From Actinoplanes italicus (GTDB lineage Bacteria > Actinomycetota > Actinomycetes > Mycobacteriales > Micromonosporaceae), in NCBI RefSeq assembly GCF_003001815.1, contig NZ_PVMZ01000008.1:248001-312000 (forward strand): a DNA stretch of 64,000 bases, given 5' to 3'. The notes below the pieces were generated by a model. The model saw nothing but the letters and a program-made list of their open reading frames with translations, made no database searches and was not told where the DNA came from. Shown here one piece after another: positions 52,913-61,291 of the stretch. How positions within the stretch are numbered: the stretch's first letter is position 1; every line of letters begins with the position of its first letter. The translations under genes and the position numbers were made by a program.

Positions 52913-53756
52913 GGCGCTGTTGCGTTGAGCGATCGGCTGTCGTGGTGTCACGTGGCGAGGCGTTCAGGCAGAGTTGATCGGTGAGGTCTTCAGCCGGGTC
53001 GCGTTCGCGGTCTGCTCCGTCGTCGGCGTTCACGGGGTTCCGGTTTCCGCCGGAGGTGATCGGGGTGGCGGTGCGCTGGTACCCGCGCTACAACCTGTCC
53101 TACCGCGACGTCGAGGAACTACTCGCCGAACGCGGTATCGAAGCCGATCACGTCACCGTCTACCGGTGGGTGCAGCGATTCACGCCGCTGCTGGCCGATG
53201 CGGCACGGTTCGCCCGGCGTGCGCCGGGTGACCGCTGGTTCGTTGATGAAACGTATGTCAAGGTCAACGGCGTGTGGCGGTAGGTGTACCGGGCGATAGA
53301 TCAGCACGGGCAGGTCATCGACGTGCTGGTATCAACCCGCCGCGACGCGGCGGCGGCTCGCCGGTTCTTCACCCGCGCCTTGAAGGTGTTGAAGCTCGCG
53401 CCGGCCGAGGTGGTGACCGACGCCGCAGCCGTCTACCCGGCGGTCCTCGCCGACCTGGTCCCGGCCGCCTGGCATCACTTCCAACAATATGCGAACAACC
53501 CGGTCGAAGCTGACCACAGCCGACTCAAGCACCGACTTCGACCGATGCGCGGGTTACGCACCGACCGCAGCGCCCAGACCGTGATCGCCGGACACTCCTT
53601 CGTCCAGAACCTGCGCCGCGGACACTACGAGATCGCACCTGAAACCCCAGCCCGGCAACGCGTGGCCACCGCGTTCACCGAACTCGCCACCGCGATCTGA
53701 CTCCAGCCGCCTGGCCAGGCCGAACACGTCTCCCGGTCGGACAATGCAACAGCGCC
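52913..53756. mobile_element. IS6-family insertion sequence (844 bp)
   Basis: The terminal inverted repeats begin GGCGCTGTTGC at both ends (52913-52923, and complement at 53746-53756) and extend to about 15 bp with one mismatch, close to the IS6/IS26 type end. One transposase frame fills the interior. The flanking 8 bp (CGTCCACA and GAATCCAT) do not match, so there is no target-site duplication. Confidence 0.85.
52981..53700 (+). pseudogene. IS6-family transposase interrupted by an in-frame TAG
   Basis: Two parts lie in the same frame. 52981-53280 encodes the zinc-ribbon/HTH region and first catalytic Asp ('WFVDETYVKVNGVWR'). TAG follows at 53281-53283, and 53284-53700 encodes the rest ('VYRAIDQHGQVIDVLV', second Asp in 'VVTDAAAVYP', Glu in 'NNPVEADHSRLK'). 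Family members usually have 'WRYLYRA' here, so the amber codon replaces a conserved tyrosine (TAC or TAT to TAG). The total length (239 sense codons) is normal for IS6 transposases. It is inactive unless the stop is suppressed. Confidence 0.88.
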
Positions 53757-53865
53757 GAATCCATCGACGCTTTCTGGTCACGGCGCCTGCATCCGGTCTG
53801 CGGGGCCGCCGCGCGGGCGGTGTCGCCCTATGATGCAGCCGGTACTTCAATAGGGGAGTCTTTCG

Positions 53866-55038
53866 ATGTCGCGCAACGTCTGGCCGACGCTTCTTCTCAC
53901 GGTCGCCACCACCATTGCCGCCACGGCCGTGCCCGGCCCTGCTGCGGCATCGAGCTACGGACGGGTGTCCGCAGGCGCCGTGACGGTCTCGTTCTCGGCC
54001 GACTACCAAGCCACGAACAAGATCGTGATCACCCGCTCCGGGCGGACCGTCACGATCGACGATCGGGTGGCGGTAAGGCCCGGCAAGAACTGCAAGCAGG
54101 TCAAAGGCGACAAGACCCGCGTCCGCTGCCGGACCACGAAGACACCCGCCAAGGTCATCGTGCGGCTCTACGAGCGGAACGACTCGGTGATCAACAACAG
54201 CGACCTCAGGATGGAGGCCTACGGCGGCCGGGGCAACGACACCCTCGCCGGTGGCCCGAAGTCCGATGTCCTGCACGGCGACGACCTCTGCGCCGAGTCA
54301 GCCGGCGGCGACAAGATCTACGGCCGGGGCGGCAACGACCTCATCTACGCCGGCGACGGATCCGACTACGTCTCTGCCGGTGACGGCAACGACCAGGTCC
54401 TCGGCGACAGCGACTGCGTCACCGCGCCCGACCGCGCCGGCAACGACGTGATCCTCGGCGGCAACGGCGACGACGACCTCTTCGGCGACAACGGTAACGA
54501 CAAGCTGTACGGCAACAACGGCAACGACTTCCTCAGGGGCTGGTACGGCGCGGACCGCATCGAGGGTGGCGCCGGCGATGACCAGTTGGACGGCGACCCC
54601 GACGACCGCAGGGTCTCCGCCGACGTGCTGCTCGGCGGCACCGGCCGCGACATCGTCGACTACCAGCTTTACCGCAAGCCCCTCACCGTCTCCCTCAACG
54701 GCGTGTCCCGTGACGACGGCGTGGCCGGTGAGCACGACACCGTCGGCGCCGACGTCGAACGCCTCACCGGCGGAGCGGGCAACGACCGCCTGGTAGGCAA
54801 CGCGGCGGCCAATGAGATCGACGGCTTCGGCGGCAACGACACCATCTTCGGGGGCAGCGGTAACGACGACCTGCGCGGCGGCGACGGCGACAACAAGCTC
54901 TACGGGGAAGCAGGCGACGACGTTCTCTTCGTCTACTACGGTGTCGGTCTGCTCGACGGCGGCGCGGACAACGACGTGTGCAACGGCCGATACCAGACCG
55001 TCACTCTGATCTCCTGCGAGACGTTCCAGCCCTGGTGA
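53866..55038 (+). CDS. Secreted RTX-type calcium-binding repeat protein (long paralog)
   Basis: A 390-aa exported protein. The signal peptide (1-28, ending AAASS) is followed by a ~85-residue beta domain with 'SGRTVTIDDRVAVRPGKNCKQVKGDKT', then RTX repeats in two blocks (about 118-235 and 300-370, e.g. 'GGNGDDDLFGDNGNDKLYGNNGNDFLRG'). A non-repeat insert (about 245-290) lies between them. Four or more cysteines in the repeat region may form disulphides. It is a paralog of the gene at 44281. The upstream sequence holds the right end of the IS. A strong terminator follows at 55055. Confidence 0.87.
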   Translation: MSRNVWPTLLLTVATTIAATAVPGPAAASSYGRVSAGAVTVSFSADYQATNKIVITRSGRTVTIDDRVAVRPGKNCKQVKGDKTRVRCRTTKTPAKVIVRLYERNDSVINNSDLRMEAYGGRGNDTLAGGPKSDVLHGDDLCAESAGGDKIYGRGGNDLIYAGDGSDYVSAGDGNDQVLGDSDCVTAPDRAGNDVILGGNGDDDLFGDNGNDKLYGNNGNDFLRGWYGADRIEGGAGDDQLDGDPDDRRVSADVLLGGTGRDIVDYQLYRKPLTVSLNGVSRDDGVAGEHDTVGADVERLTGGAGNDRLVGNAAANEIDGFGGNDTIFGGSGNDDLRGGDGDNKLYGEAGDDVLFVYYGVGLLDGGADNDVCNGRYQTVTLISCETFQPW

Positions 55039-55054
55039 CAAACGGCCGGCAATG

Positions 55055-55089
55055 ACAGCGGGCCTCCCTCTGCCAGGGAGGCCCGCTGT
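55055..55089. terminator. Bidirectional terminator between convergent genes
   Basis: A perfect 15-bp stem, ACAGCGGGCCTCCCT and AGGGAGGCCCGCTGT, around a 5-nt loop. TTT follows on the plus strand. It serves the RTX gene (plus) and the Ig-like gene (minus). Confidence 0.85.
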
Positions 55090-55113
55090 TTCACATGTCA
55101 GGTGCGCCGGTGT

Positions 55114-56103
55114 TTACTTGGTGAGGACGAAGTATTTCCAGGGGCCGTTGGTGTTGTAGTTCAGCCGGTCGCCCGCGGTGGTGGCGGTGGTGCCGGGAAG
55201 GTAGGAGACCTGGACCCTGAACCTGGTGCCTGCCTTGGCCGCGGAGAGGAACGAGAAGGACGCCTTGCCGGTCGACGTCAGTTTGGTGTTGCGGGCGCTC
55301 CAGAGCTTCCAATTGCCGCCGGACCAGTACTGAATGGTGGTGCGCACCTTCCGGCCCGGATACGGGGTTACGGTGTGGGTGATCAGCGGCTGGGTCGACT
55401 TGCGGAAGTACTGGTACCGCACCGTGCCGATCTTCGCCGTCTTGTAGTGCCGCTTCAAGGTCGTGCTCGCGGCGACTTTCGTCCACAGGTTGACGGTGCG
55501 CGAGGCGTCGTAGAACCCGCCGTCGCCGGCGAACTTGGCGGTCACCGCCGTGTTGCGGGTCAGCTTGATCGAGGCACTGATCTTGCCGGTGCTGGAGACG
55601 GCGCCCTTCTTGATCAGGCGGTTGGGCTGGCTGCCGGCTGGGTCGGCCCAGATCTCCACGACCCGGTTCGTCAGGGTCTTGCCCAGCGTGGCCGTGACGT
55701 TGACCGTCGCACCGTACGCGGCGACGGCGTTATTCCGGTCCAGCGTCAGCGTGGCGCGAGACTTGTCGACATTGACGATTTTCGTTTCGGTGAAGCCGTT
55801 GTACTCGGCGCTGCCCGCGTACTTGAACGCGTAGTGGTACGCCCCCGTGGTCGGGGGTGTGTCGGTGAGGGAGACCCGGCCGTCGGCAGCGGTCTTCACG
55901 GTGCCCAGCGCCTTGGTCGCGCCTGAATATTTTTCGGTTCGTGTCACGGTCAGCTCGGTGCCAGCGGGCGGAGCGGCGTCCGCAGCGTCCTTGACGCGGC
56001 CGCTCACGGTCAGCGGCTTGGCCGGCGAGCCGGACCACAGAGTGTCGAAGGCGAGGTAGAGCTCCCTCGGCGTGCCGGGAGGCGGCGGCGTGGGGTCCAG
56101 CAT
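55114..56103 (-). CDS. Ig-like repeat protein, paralog of the gene at the window start; probably 5'-truncated
   Basis: A 329-aa beta-sandwich protein with two or three Ig-like units ('LGTVKTAADGRVSLTDTPPTTGAYHYAFKYAGSAEYNG', 'NRVVEIWADPAG', 'IKLTRNTAVTAKFAGDGG') and the same C-terminal Trp/Tyr/Lys-rich domain as the protein at 3-1073. It starts at ATG 56103, 15 nt after an in-frame TAG, with 'LDPTPPPPGTPRELY'. No signal peptide is visible, although the family is expected to be exported. Loss of the 5' end is therefore likely, and the protein may not be functional. Confidence 0.7.
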   Translation of the reverse strand: MLDPTPPPPGTPRELYLAFDTLWSGSPAKPLTVSGRVKDAADAAPPAGTELTVTRTEKYSGATKALGTVKTAADGRVSLTDTPPTTGAYHYAFKYAGSAEYNGFTETKIVNVDKSRATLTLDRNNAVAAYGATVNVTATLGKTLTNRVVEIWADPAGSQPNRLIKKGAVSSTGKISASIKLTRNTAVTAKFAGDGGFYDASRTVNLWTKVAASTTLKRHYKTAKIGTVRYQYFRKSTQPLITHTVTPYPGRKVRTTIQYWSGGNWKLWSARNTKLTSTGKASFSFLSAAKAGTRFRVQVSYLPGTTATTAGDRLNYNTNGPWKYFVLTK

Positions 56104-56529
56104 CGGGTGGCCGGGTCCCTATCAGCGGTCTCCCGACGCCACCCGGCCCGGCGACAACACCCCCCGGATCATGCGTACGACAGGGGCGGTAAGTCATACC
56201 GGACCGAGCGACCGAGCAGTCCCCCGGTGGGGACAATCAAAAAGGTAACGGGGGACAGACCGCAGCCGCCTGACGTACGCCACCGGCCAAGGCTGCGGGC
56301 GGTTACGCATCGCAGACCCGTGACGGTTCCGACCGGGACGACGCACACCCGCAACAGTCACGCACCATAACTGGGAGGGGATAAGGGTCCGCCCTCGATG
56401 TGCGTGGTGAAAGCCCTGCTAAACATTGAATTCCACTATGGACGGAACGCCTTTTCGACACGCGATCACCATCCGATCACCACGTTTCCACCAGGTGGGA
56501 TTATGGAGGCCGAAAATGGGAAACAAGAA
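56104..56529. other. Intergenic region without a recognisable gene
   Basis: The sequence becomes AT-richer between about 56400 and 56530 than elsewhere in the window. No reading frame with domain similarity is present. It may be the original chromosomal flank of a tRNA gene, as a tRNA fragment and terminator follow. Confidence 0.35.
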
Positions 56530-56559
56530 GCCGTGACCTTTGTTTCCGAAGGTCACGGC
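56530..56559 (-). terminator. Terminator downstream of the tRNA-Arg fragment
   Basis: GCCGTGACCTT (56530-56540) pairs with AAGGTCACGGC (56549-56559) around an 8-nt loop. On the minus strand it is followed by TTCTTGTTT. It is placed 12 nt after the tRNA 3' end, as expected for a tRNA gene terminator. Confidence 0.65.
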
Positions 56560-56571
56560 CTTGATCATTTG

Positions 56572-56610
56572 TGCGCCCGATGGGACTCGAACCCCTAACC
56601 TTCTGATCCG
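56572..56610 (-). other. 3' fragment (39 nt) of a tRNA-Arg gene, candidate attachment-site remnant
   Basis: Read on the minus strand, the piece starts CGGATCAGAAGG (3' side of the anticodon loop and stem), continues with GGTTCGAGTCCC (T arm) and ends CGGGCGCA (3' acceptor strand with discriminator). This matches the 3' half of actinobacterial tRNA-Arg(ACG). The T stem has one mismatch. The upstream sequence does not form the D arm or the 5' acceptor strand, so no complete tRNA is present. Such fragments mark the far end of elements integrated at tRNA 3' ends. Confidence 0.65.
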
Positions 56611-56685
56611 AAGGTCGAGATCGCCGCCTGGGCGTGGCGCAACGACGTCTGTTCCGCGGACTGAACCGAATCGGCGGCACGACGA

Positions 56686-56719
56686 AGGCCGTGACCTCTG
56701 GTGTCAGGAGTCACGGCCT
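56686..56719 (-). terminator. Hairpin downstream of the hydrolase operon
   Basis: AGGCCGTGAC (56686-56695) pairs with GTCACGGCCT (56710-56719). It lies just after the stop codon of the last gene of the leftward hydrolase operon. It shares the GCCGTGACC arm with the terminator at 56530. Confidence 0.6.
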
Positions 56720-56728
56720 CGGTGCAGC

Positions 56729-57538
56729 TCAGCGTGCAATCGCGGCGCGGACGATCAGGTCCGCGACGGGACGCGGCTGGGACACCCCGACGGCGTGCGA
56801 CGCCTTGCGGATCTCGACCGTCCCCCGCGAACCCGCACGCTCGGCCATCCAGCGCTGCGCCTCGACTGGGATGTTGAGGTCGGCGCCGGCGACGAGGAAC
56901 CAGGAGGGGATCATCTTCCACGCCGGTTCCCCGGAACCCTCGCTGAGTGCCGCGTCCCGGATCGGCCGCTGTGTGACGGCCATCAGCGAGGCCTGCTGCT
57001 TGGGCACGTCGGCGGCGAACTGCTTGCGGAACAGGTCTTGCCGGATGTGGAGGTCGTTGGTGCCGTCACCGAGCGCCACCGGTGCGAGAGTGCCGCCGAG
57101 GGTGCTGCCGGGGAACTTGTTGGACAGTTCGAGGGCGCTCTCGCCTTTGTCGGGTGCGAACGCCGCGATGTAGACGAGCGCCTTGACGTCAGGGTCGCCG
57201 GCGGCGGCGTTGGTCATCACAGCACCACCATAGGAGTGGCCGGCGAGCACGATCGGGCCTTTCACGGAGTCGATGACGGTTCGCACATAGGCGGCGTCGG
57301 AGCTGAGGCCCCGCAGTGGGTTCGCGGCGGCGACGACCGGATAACCGCGCTGCTGGAGCCGCTCGATGACGCCCGACCAGCTCGCGGAGTCGGCGAAGGC
57401 GCCGTGCACCAGCACGATCGTCGGTTTGGGCTGGACGTGCGCGCCGGCGACGGCGGCGGTGGCGCCGGAGAACGACGCGGTGCCCGTGAGGACGAAGGCA
57501 GCGGCGAGAGCCACCACTTTGGAGATGCGGACTCGCAT
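56729..57538 (-). CDS. Exported alpha/beta hydrolase
   Basis: A 269-aa enzyme with a signal peptide (1-~35, 'AAAFVLTGTASFSGATAAVAG'). An alpha/beta hydrolase fold follows with oxyanion motif 'LVHGAFADSASW', nucleophile S102 in GHSYGG and base histidine in 'RKASHAVGV'. It is a paralog of the next upstream gene, which lacks the signal peptide. Both carry 'GSGEPAWK..PSWF' and 'ALV.IAAFAPD.GES'. ATG 57538 is used; TTG 57547 is possible. It is the last gene of the RidA-esterase-hydrolase operon. The substrate is unknown; relatives act on small esters. Confidence 0.88.
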   Translation of the reverse strand: MRVRISKVVALAAAFVLTGTASFSGATAAVAGAHVQPKPTIVLVHGAFADSASWSGVIERLQQRGYPVVAAANPLRGLSSDAAYVRTVIDSVKGPIVLAGHSYGGAVMTNAAAGDPDVKALVYIAAFAPDKGESALELSNKFPGSTLGGTLAPVALGDGTNDLHIRQDLFRKQFAADVPKQQASLMAVTQRPIRDAALSEGSGEPAWKMIPSWFLVAGADLNIPVEAQRWMAERAGSRGTVEIRKASHAVGVSQPRPVADLIVRAAIAR

Positions 57539-57584
57539 GAATCTCAATCCGATCAGTTACGAAAGATGGGCTGGTGCGGCGACG

Positions 57585-58289
57585 TCAGGCGATCGCGGCG
57601 GCGGCTTGGAGGATGAGTCCGGCGACCGCGGCGGGTTCGGAGGTGGGGATGGCGTGCGAGGCGCCGGGCAGTTCCACGGATTTGCGGGCACCGGCACGCG
57701 CGGCCATGAACCGGTGGGCTTCGAGCGGGATGTTGTAGTCGGACTCGGGGTACACGAACCAGGACGGCACGGACTTCCAGGCCGGTTCGCCGGATCCCTC
57801 ATTGAGTGCCGTGGTGTTCAGCGGGCGCTGGGCAACGGCGTCGAGGGCGGCCTGCTCGGCCGGGACGTCGGCGATGAACTGCTGGTGGTACTTGTCCTGC
57901 CGGATGTACAGGTCGACGGTGCCGTCCGGGAGCGGCACCTGCGTGAGGGTGTCGCCGAGGGTTCCGCCGGGGAACTTGCCGGACAGTTCGCCGATACTCT
58001 CGCCGGCTTCCGGCGCGAAGGCGGCGACGAACACGAGCGCCTTGACGTGGTCGTGCCCGACAGCGGCGTTCGACATGACCGCACCGCCGTAGGAGTGACC
58101 GACGAGCACGACCGGCCCGTCGATGGTGCCGAGGACGCTGGAGACGACGGCGGCGTCGCCGGACAGGCTGCGCAACGGGTTCGGTGCGGCGATCACCGGG
58201 TAGCCGTCGGTGAGCAGCCGCCGGGTCACCTCGTTCCAGCTGGCGGACTCGGCGAACGCGCCGTGGACGAGGACGATGGTGGGTTTCAT
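57585..58289 (-). CDS. Cytosolic alpha/beta hydrolase, paralog of the exported copy
   Basis: A 234-aa enzyme beginning directly at the fold ('MKPTIVLVHGAFAESASW'). The nucleophile is S66 in GHSYGG and the base histidine lies in 'PGASHAIPTSEP'. It is clearly homologous over its whole length to the gene at 56729, so the locus has one cytoplasmic and one exported version of the same enzyme. It starts 10 nt after the esterase gene stop and is cotranscribed with it. Confidence 0.9.
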   Translation of the reverse strand: MKPTIVLVHGAFAESASWNEVTRRLLTDGYPVIAAPNPLRSLSGDAAVVSSVLGTIDGPVVLVGHSYGGAVMSNAAVGHDHVKALVFVAAFAPEAGESIGELSGKFPGGTLGDTLTQVPLPDGTVDLYIRQDKYHQQFIADVPAEQAALDAVAQRPLNTTALNEGSGEPAWKSVPSWFVYPESDYNIPLEAHRFMAARAGARKSVELPGASHAIPTSEPAAVAGLILQAAAAIA

Positions 58290-58299
58290 GGCAGGCCCT

Positions 58300-59256
58300 T
58301 CAGTGGGTCGACAGGACGGTGGACAGGAAGTCGGCGGCCTGGCGGATCGCGCCTTCGGCCCCGTGGGTGCCGCGCAGGGCGTTGAGCATCACGAAGTCGT
58401 GGATGACGCCCTGGTAGCGCACTGCGGTGACGGGCACGCCGGCGTGGCGCAGCTTGGCGGCGTACGCCTCGCCCTCGTCGCGCAGGACGTCGGCTTCGGC
58501 GACGATGATCAGGGCCGGCGGCAGCCCGGTCAGCTGCTCGGCGGTGGCGCGCAGCGGCGAGGCGGTGACCTCGGCCCGCTGGGCGGGGTCGGTGGTGTAC
58601 TGGTCCCAGAACCACTGCATGGCGTCGCGGCGCAGGAAGTAGCCCTCGGCGTACTGCTCGTACGAGCCGGTGTCGAAGTTCGCGTCGGTGACCGGGTAGA
58701 ACAGCACCTGTCCGGCGAGCGACACGTCACCGTGTTGCTTGGCGGTCAGGGTCAGCGCGATGGCCATGTTGCCGCCGACGGAGTCACCGGCGACGGCGAT
58801 GCGGGCCGGGTCGAGCCCGTGGGTGGCGCCGTGGGCGACGACCCACTGAACGGCGGCGTAGTTCTCCTGGATGGCGGTCGGGTACGCGGCCTCCGGCGAG
58901 AGGCTGTAGTTGGGGAACACGACGGCGGCGCCGACACGGACGGCGAGTTCTCGGGCGAGGCGGTCGTGGGTGTGGTCGTTACCGAACACCCATCCCGCGC
59001 CGTGGATGTAGAACACCACCGGCAGCGGGCCGGTCACGCCGGTGGGCCGGAAGACGGTCACCGGCACCGACCCGGTGGGACCACCGGGGATGGTGAGTGT
59101 CTCCTTCTCGGTGCCTGGCACATCGACCGTGGGGCTCTGCACGCCGTCGACGGCCTTGCGGCCCTCGGCGGGCGGGATCTGGAACAGGTATGGCGGGTCG
59201 GCGGTCGCCTTGACGAAGGCCTGCGCGGCCGGTTCCAGTACGGGCTTGTTGTTCAT
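58300..59256 (-). CDS. Alpha/beta hydrolase fold-3 esterase (hormone-sensitive lipase family)
   Basis: A 318-aa esterase. The HSL-family oxyanion motif is HGAG at 85-88 ('YIHGAGWVFG'), the nucleophile is S159 in GDSVGG, the acid is D256 in 'VAEADVLRDEG' and the base is H286 in 'GVIHDFVM'. The N-terminal cap residues 1-60 are present. Such enzymes hydrolyse short-chain esters in the cytoplasm. It stands 28 nt downstream of the RidA gene and 10 nt upstream of the next hydrolase in a tight operon. Confidence 0.92.
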   Translation of the reverse strand: MNNKPVLEPAAQAFVKATADPPYLFQIPPAEGRKAVDGVQSPTVDVPGTEKETLTIPGGPTGSVPVTVFRPTGVTGPLPVVFYIHGAGWVFGNDHTHDRLARELAVRVGAAVVFPNYSLSPEAAYPTAIQENYAAVQWVVAHGATHGLDPARIAVAGDSVGGNMAIALTLTAKQHGDVSLAGQVLFYPVTDANFDTGSYEQYAEGYFLRRDAMQWFWDQYTTDPAQRAEVTASPLRATAEQLTGLPPALIIVAEADVLRDEGEAYAAKLRHAGVPVTAVRYQGVIHDFVMLNALRGTHGAEGAIRQAADFLSTVLSTH

Positions 59257-59284
59257 GGTGATGCTCCGGTTCGTTGCGGTGTGG

Positions 59285-59749
59285 TCAGAGGGCGGCGATC
59301 TCTACCTGCAGTTCCACCTCGACCGGGCTGTCCAGAGGCAGGGCCGCCAGGCCTACGGCGGAGCGGACATGGATGCCGGCCGGGCCGAACACGTCGTGCA
59401 GGAAGGTGGAGGCGCCGTTGAGGACCTGGGCCTGTCCGGTGAAGGACGGCAGCGAGGCGACGAAGCCCGTCACCTTGATGACGCGGATCACCGCGTCGAC
59501 GCCGACGAGGGCGTCCACCGCCGCGAGGGCGTTCAGTGCGGCGGTACGTGCCAGGTCGGCTGCCTGGGCGACGTCGACGGTGTCGCCGACCTTGCCGGTG
59601 ATCGGCAGGATCCCGCCGACGAACGGCAGCTGGCCGGAGGTGTAGACGTACATGCCGGAACGGATCGCCGGCGTGTAGCCGCCGACCGGCGTGGCGACAT
59701 GCGGCAGTGTGATGCCGAGCTCGGTGAGCCGGTCGTTCCAGGTCCCCAT
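59285..59749 (-). CDS. RidA-family protein
   Basis: A 154-aa member of the YjgF/YER057c/UK114 family. Typical segments are 'YTPAIRSGMYVYTSGQLPFVGG', 'QAADLARTAALNALAAVDALVG', 'VIRVIKVTGFVASLPSFTGQ' and 'AGIHVRSAVGLAALPLDSPVEVEL'. The conserved Arg after 'VR' binds enamine/imine substrates in deaminating RidA proteins. ATG 59749 is preferred over the frame extension to 59869, which lacks homology. It is the first gene of the four-gene hydrolase operon, so it may detoxify a reactive intermediate of that pathway. Confidence 0.9.
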   Translation of the reverse strand: MGTWNDRLTELGITLPHVATPVGGYTPAIRSGMYVYTSGQLPFVGGILPITGKVGDTVDVAQAADLARTAALNALAAVDALVGVDAVIRVIKVTGFVASLPSFTGQAQVLNGASTFLHDVFGPAGIHVRSAVGLAALPLDSPVEVELQVEIAAL

Positions 59750-59865
59750 GGTGTGCGCCTCTCGTGTCGCGGGCGGGCCGCTCTGCTGCGCCCGTAGTGA
59801 TCTCACCCGGGCAGGGCGCCGGGGAACACGCAGGACCGCACGCAGAAGCACTTCTTCATATGCGG

Positions 59866-61116
59866 TCAACGCGGCTCGGCGGCCTCTTCCTCGGCGAGCC
59901 GTTCGCGGGCGAACAGACGGATCAGGTTGTGGAAGCGGTACCGGCCGTCCACGTGGGCCTGTAGGAGACTCAATTCGACGAGTTCGTCGAGGGCGTCCTC
60001 GATGCTCTCCGGGTCCGCCGGGTCAAAGGCCCCTGCACACCGCGCGTCGAAGTCCGCGCCGGGCGCCAGTGACAAGCGGTGGAACAGCCGCCGGGCCTGC
60101 GGGGACAGCTGGGTGTACGAGAGGCTGAAGGCAGCGGCGATCCGCAGGTCCCCGGCGATGAGCTGGTCGAGGCGACGGTGTTCGTCGGACAGCCGGTCGG
60201 CCAGATGCCGCACCGTCCATTGCGGCCGGCTCATCAGCCGGTTGCCGGCGATGCGCAGTGCCAGCGGCAGCCGGCCGCACAGCTCGGCTACCTCGCCGAT
60301 CGCCTCGCGTTCCCGGTCGCCGATGATGCGCCGCAGCAGTGTCGCCGCGTCCCCGGCCGGCATCTGGGTGAGGTTGAGCCGGTGGACGCCTTCGAGGCCG
60401 GCGAGCAGCCGGCGGCTGGTGATGACCGTCAGAGACGGTCCGGGGCCAGGGAGCAGAGGCCGGACCTGTGACTCGTCCGCGACGTTGTCGAGCACCATCA
60501 GGACCCGCCGGTGCTGCAGCAGTTCCCGGTACATACCGGCCCGGTCCGTCTCGTCCACCGGGATCTCGTCGTCGCGGAGGCCGAACGCACTGAGTAGACG
60601 GGCGAGTGTCTCCGCGGCACCTGCCGGGCGGGTGTCCATTCCGCGGAGGTCGACGAAGAGGGTCCCGCCGGTGAAGTCCGTTCCGATCAGGTGGGCCGCC
60701 TGGACCGCCAGGGTGGTCTTACCGGCCCCGGCTGTTCCGGACACCGTCATCACCGGCGCGAGCGCCGGAGCCGGCTGGGCCGAGGAGGCCATCCGGCTCA
60801 GCTGCGCCAGCTCCCGGGCACGGCCGGTGAAATCAGGCACCGGGCGCGGCAAAGCGCAGCAGCCGGCCGGCACGGCAGCCGTGACCTTCGGGCGGCCCGC
60901 CCGGGCTGCGGCGAGGAAGGCGGGCTGATCGGCCTCGGGTAACGCCAGCGCCTCGGCCAGGGCCTGGACCGTACGCCGCTGCGGCGCGACGCTGCGCTCG
61001 CGTTCCATGTCGCTGATCGCGCGGGCGCTGACGCCCGACCGCTCCGCCAGCTGCTCCATTGTCAGCCCTGCCGTGTGCCGGTGCTCTCGCAACTGGCGGC
61101 CGAACGTGTCACTCAT
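59866..61116 (-). CDS. XRE / NB-ARC (STAND) transcriptional regulator
   Basis: A 416-aa regulator. The N-terminal helix-turn-helix (about 7-61; 'GLTMEQLAERSGVSARAISDMERE') is linked to an NB-ARC ATPase with Walker A GTAGAGKTT at 127-135, Walker B VLMVLD at 204-209, 'ITSRR' at 231-235 and 'CGRLPLALRIAG'. A C-terminal winged-helix region ends '...FHNLIRLFARERLAEEE'. STAND proteins of this type act as ATP-driven switches, often in antibiotic or stress pathways. The usual TPR sensor domain is missing, so the protein is shorter than AfsR-type relatives. It is preceded by the TACCAGGGA palindrome and followed by the RidA operon. Confidence 0.9.
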   Translation of the reverse strand: MSDTFGRQLREHRHTAGLTMEQLAERSGVSARAISDMERERSVAPQRRTVQALAEALALPEADQPAFLAAARAGRPKVTAAVPAGCCALPRPVPDFTGRARELAQLSRMASSAQPAPALAPVMTVSGTAGAGKTTLAVQAAHLIGTDFTGGTLFVDLRGMDTRPAGAAETLARLLSAFGLRDDEIPVDETDRAGMYRELLQHRRVLMVLDNVADESQVRPLLPGPGPSLTVITSRRLLAGLEGVHRLNLTQMPAGDAATLLRRIIGDREREAIGEVAELCGRLPLALRIAGNRLMSRPQWTVRHLADRLSDEHRRLDQLIAGDLRIAAAFSLSYTQLSPQARRLFHRLSLAPGADFDARCAGAFDPADPESIEDALDELVELSLLQAHVDGRYRFHNLIRLFARERLAEEEAAEPR

Positions 61117-61208
61117 CGATCAGGCCGGCCGTTCGTCGCCGGGCAGGCTCACACACGTCGCATCTCTCGTCCCCATACCGTCGAACGCTGGCATGGGGTG
61201 CGGCCTCC

Positions 61209-61233
61209 TACCAGGGATGGACAGTCCCTGGTA
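61209..61233. promoter_or_regulatory. Operator 1: TACCAGGGA-N7-TCCCTGGTA
   Basis: A perfect 9-bp inverted repeat, 93 nt upstream of the XRE/NB-ARC regulator start. An identical pair of arms with the same 7-nt spacing occurs at 62615-62639, and a degenerate copy at 63962-63986. Confidence 0.8.
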
Positions 61234-61291
61234 GTCGCGCCGGCTGGCATACACCCGACCACTACCGGCGCGGAGGCCGGTGAAACGGCAC

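Noticed and set aside
56611..56680. Possible complete tRNA or transposase tail next to the tRNA-Arg fragment
   Set aside because: No D arm or 5' acceptor strand can be formed, and the short 'EIAAWAWRND' reading is too little to assign to a transposase.
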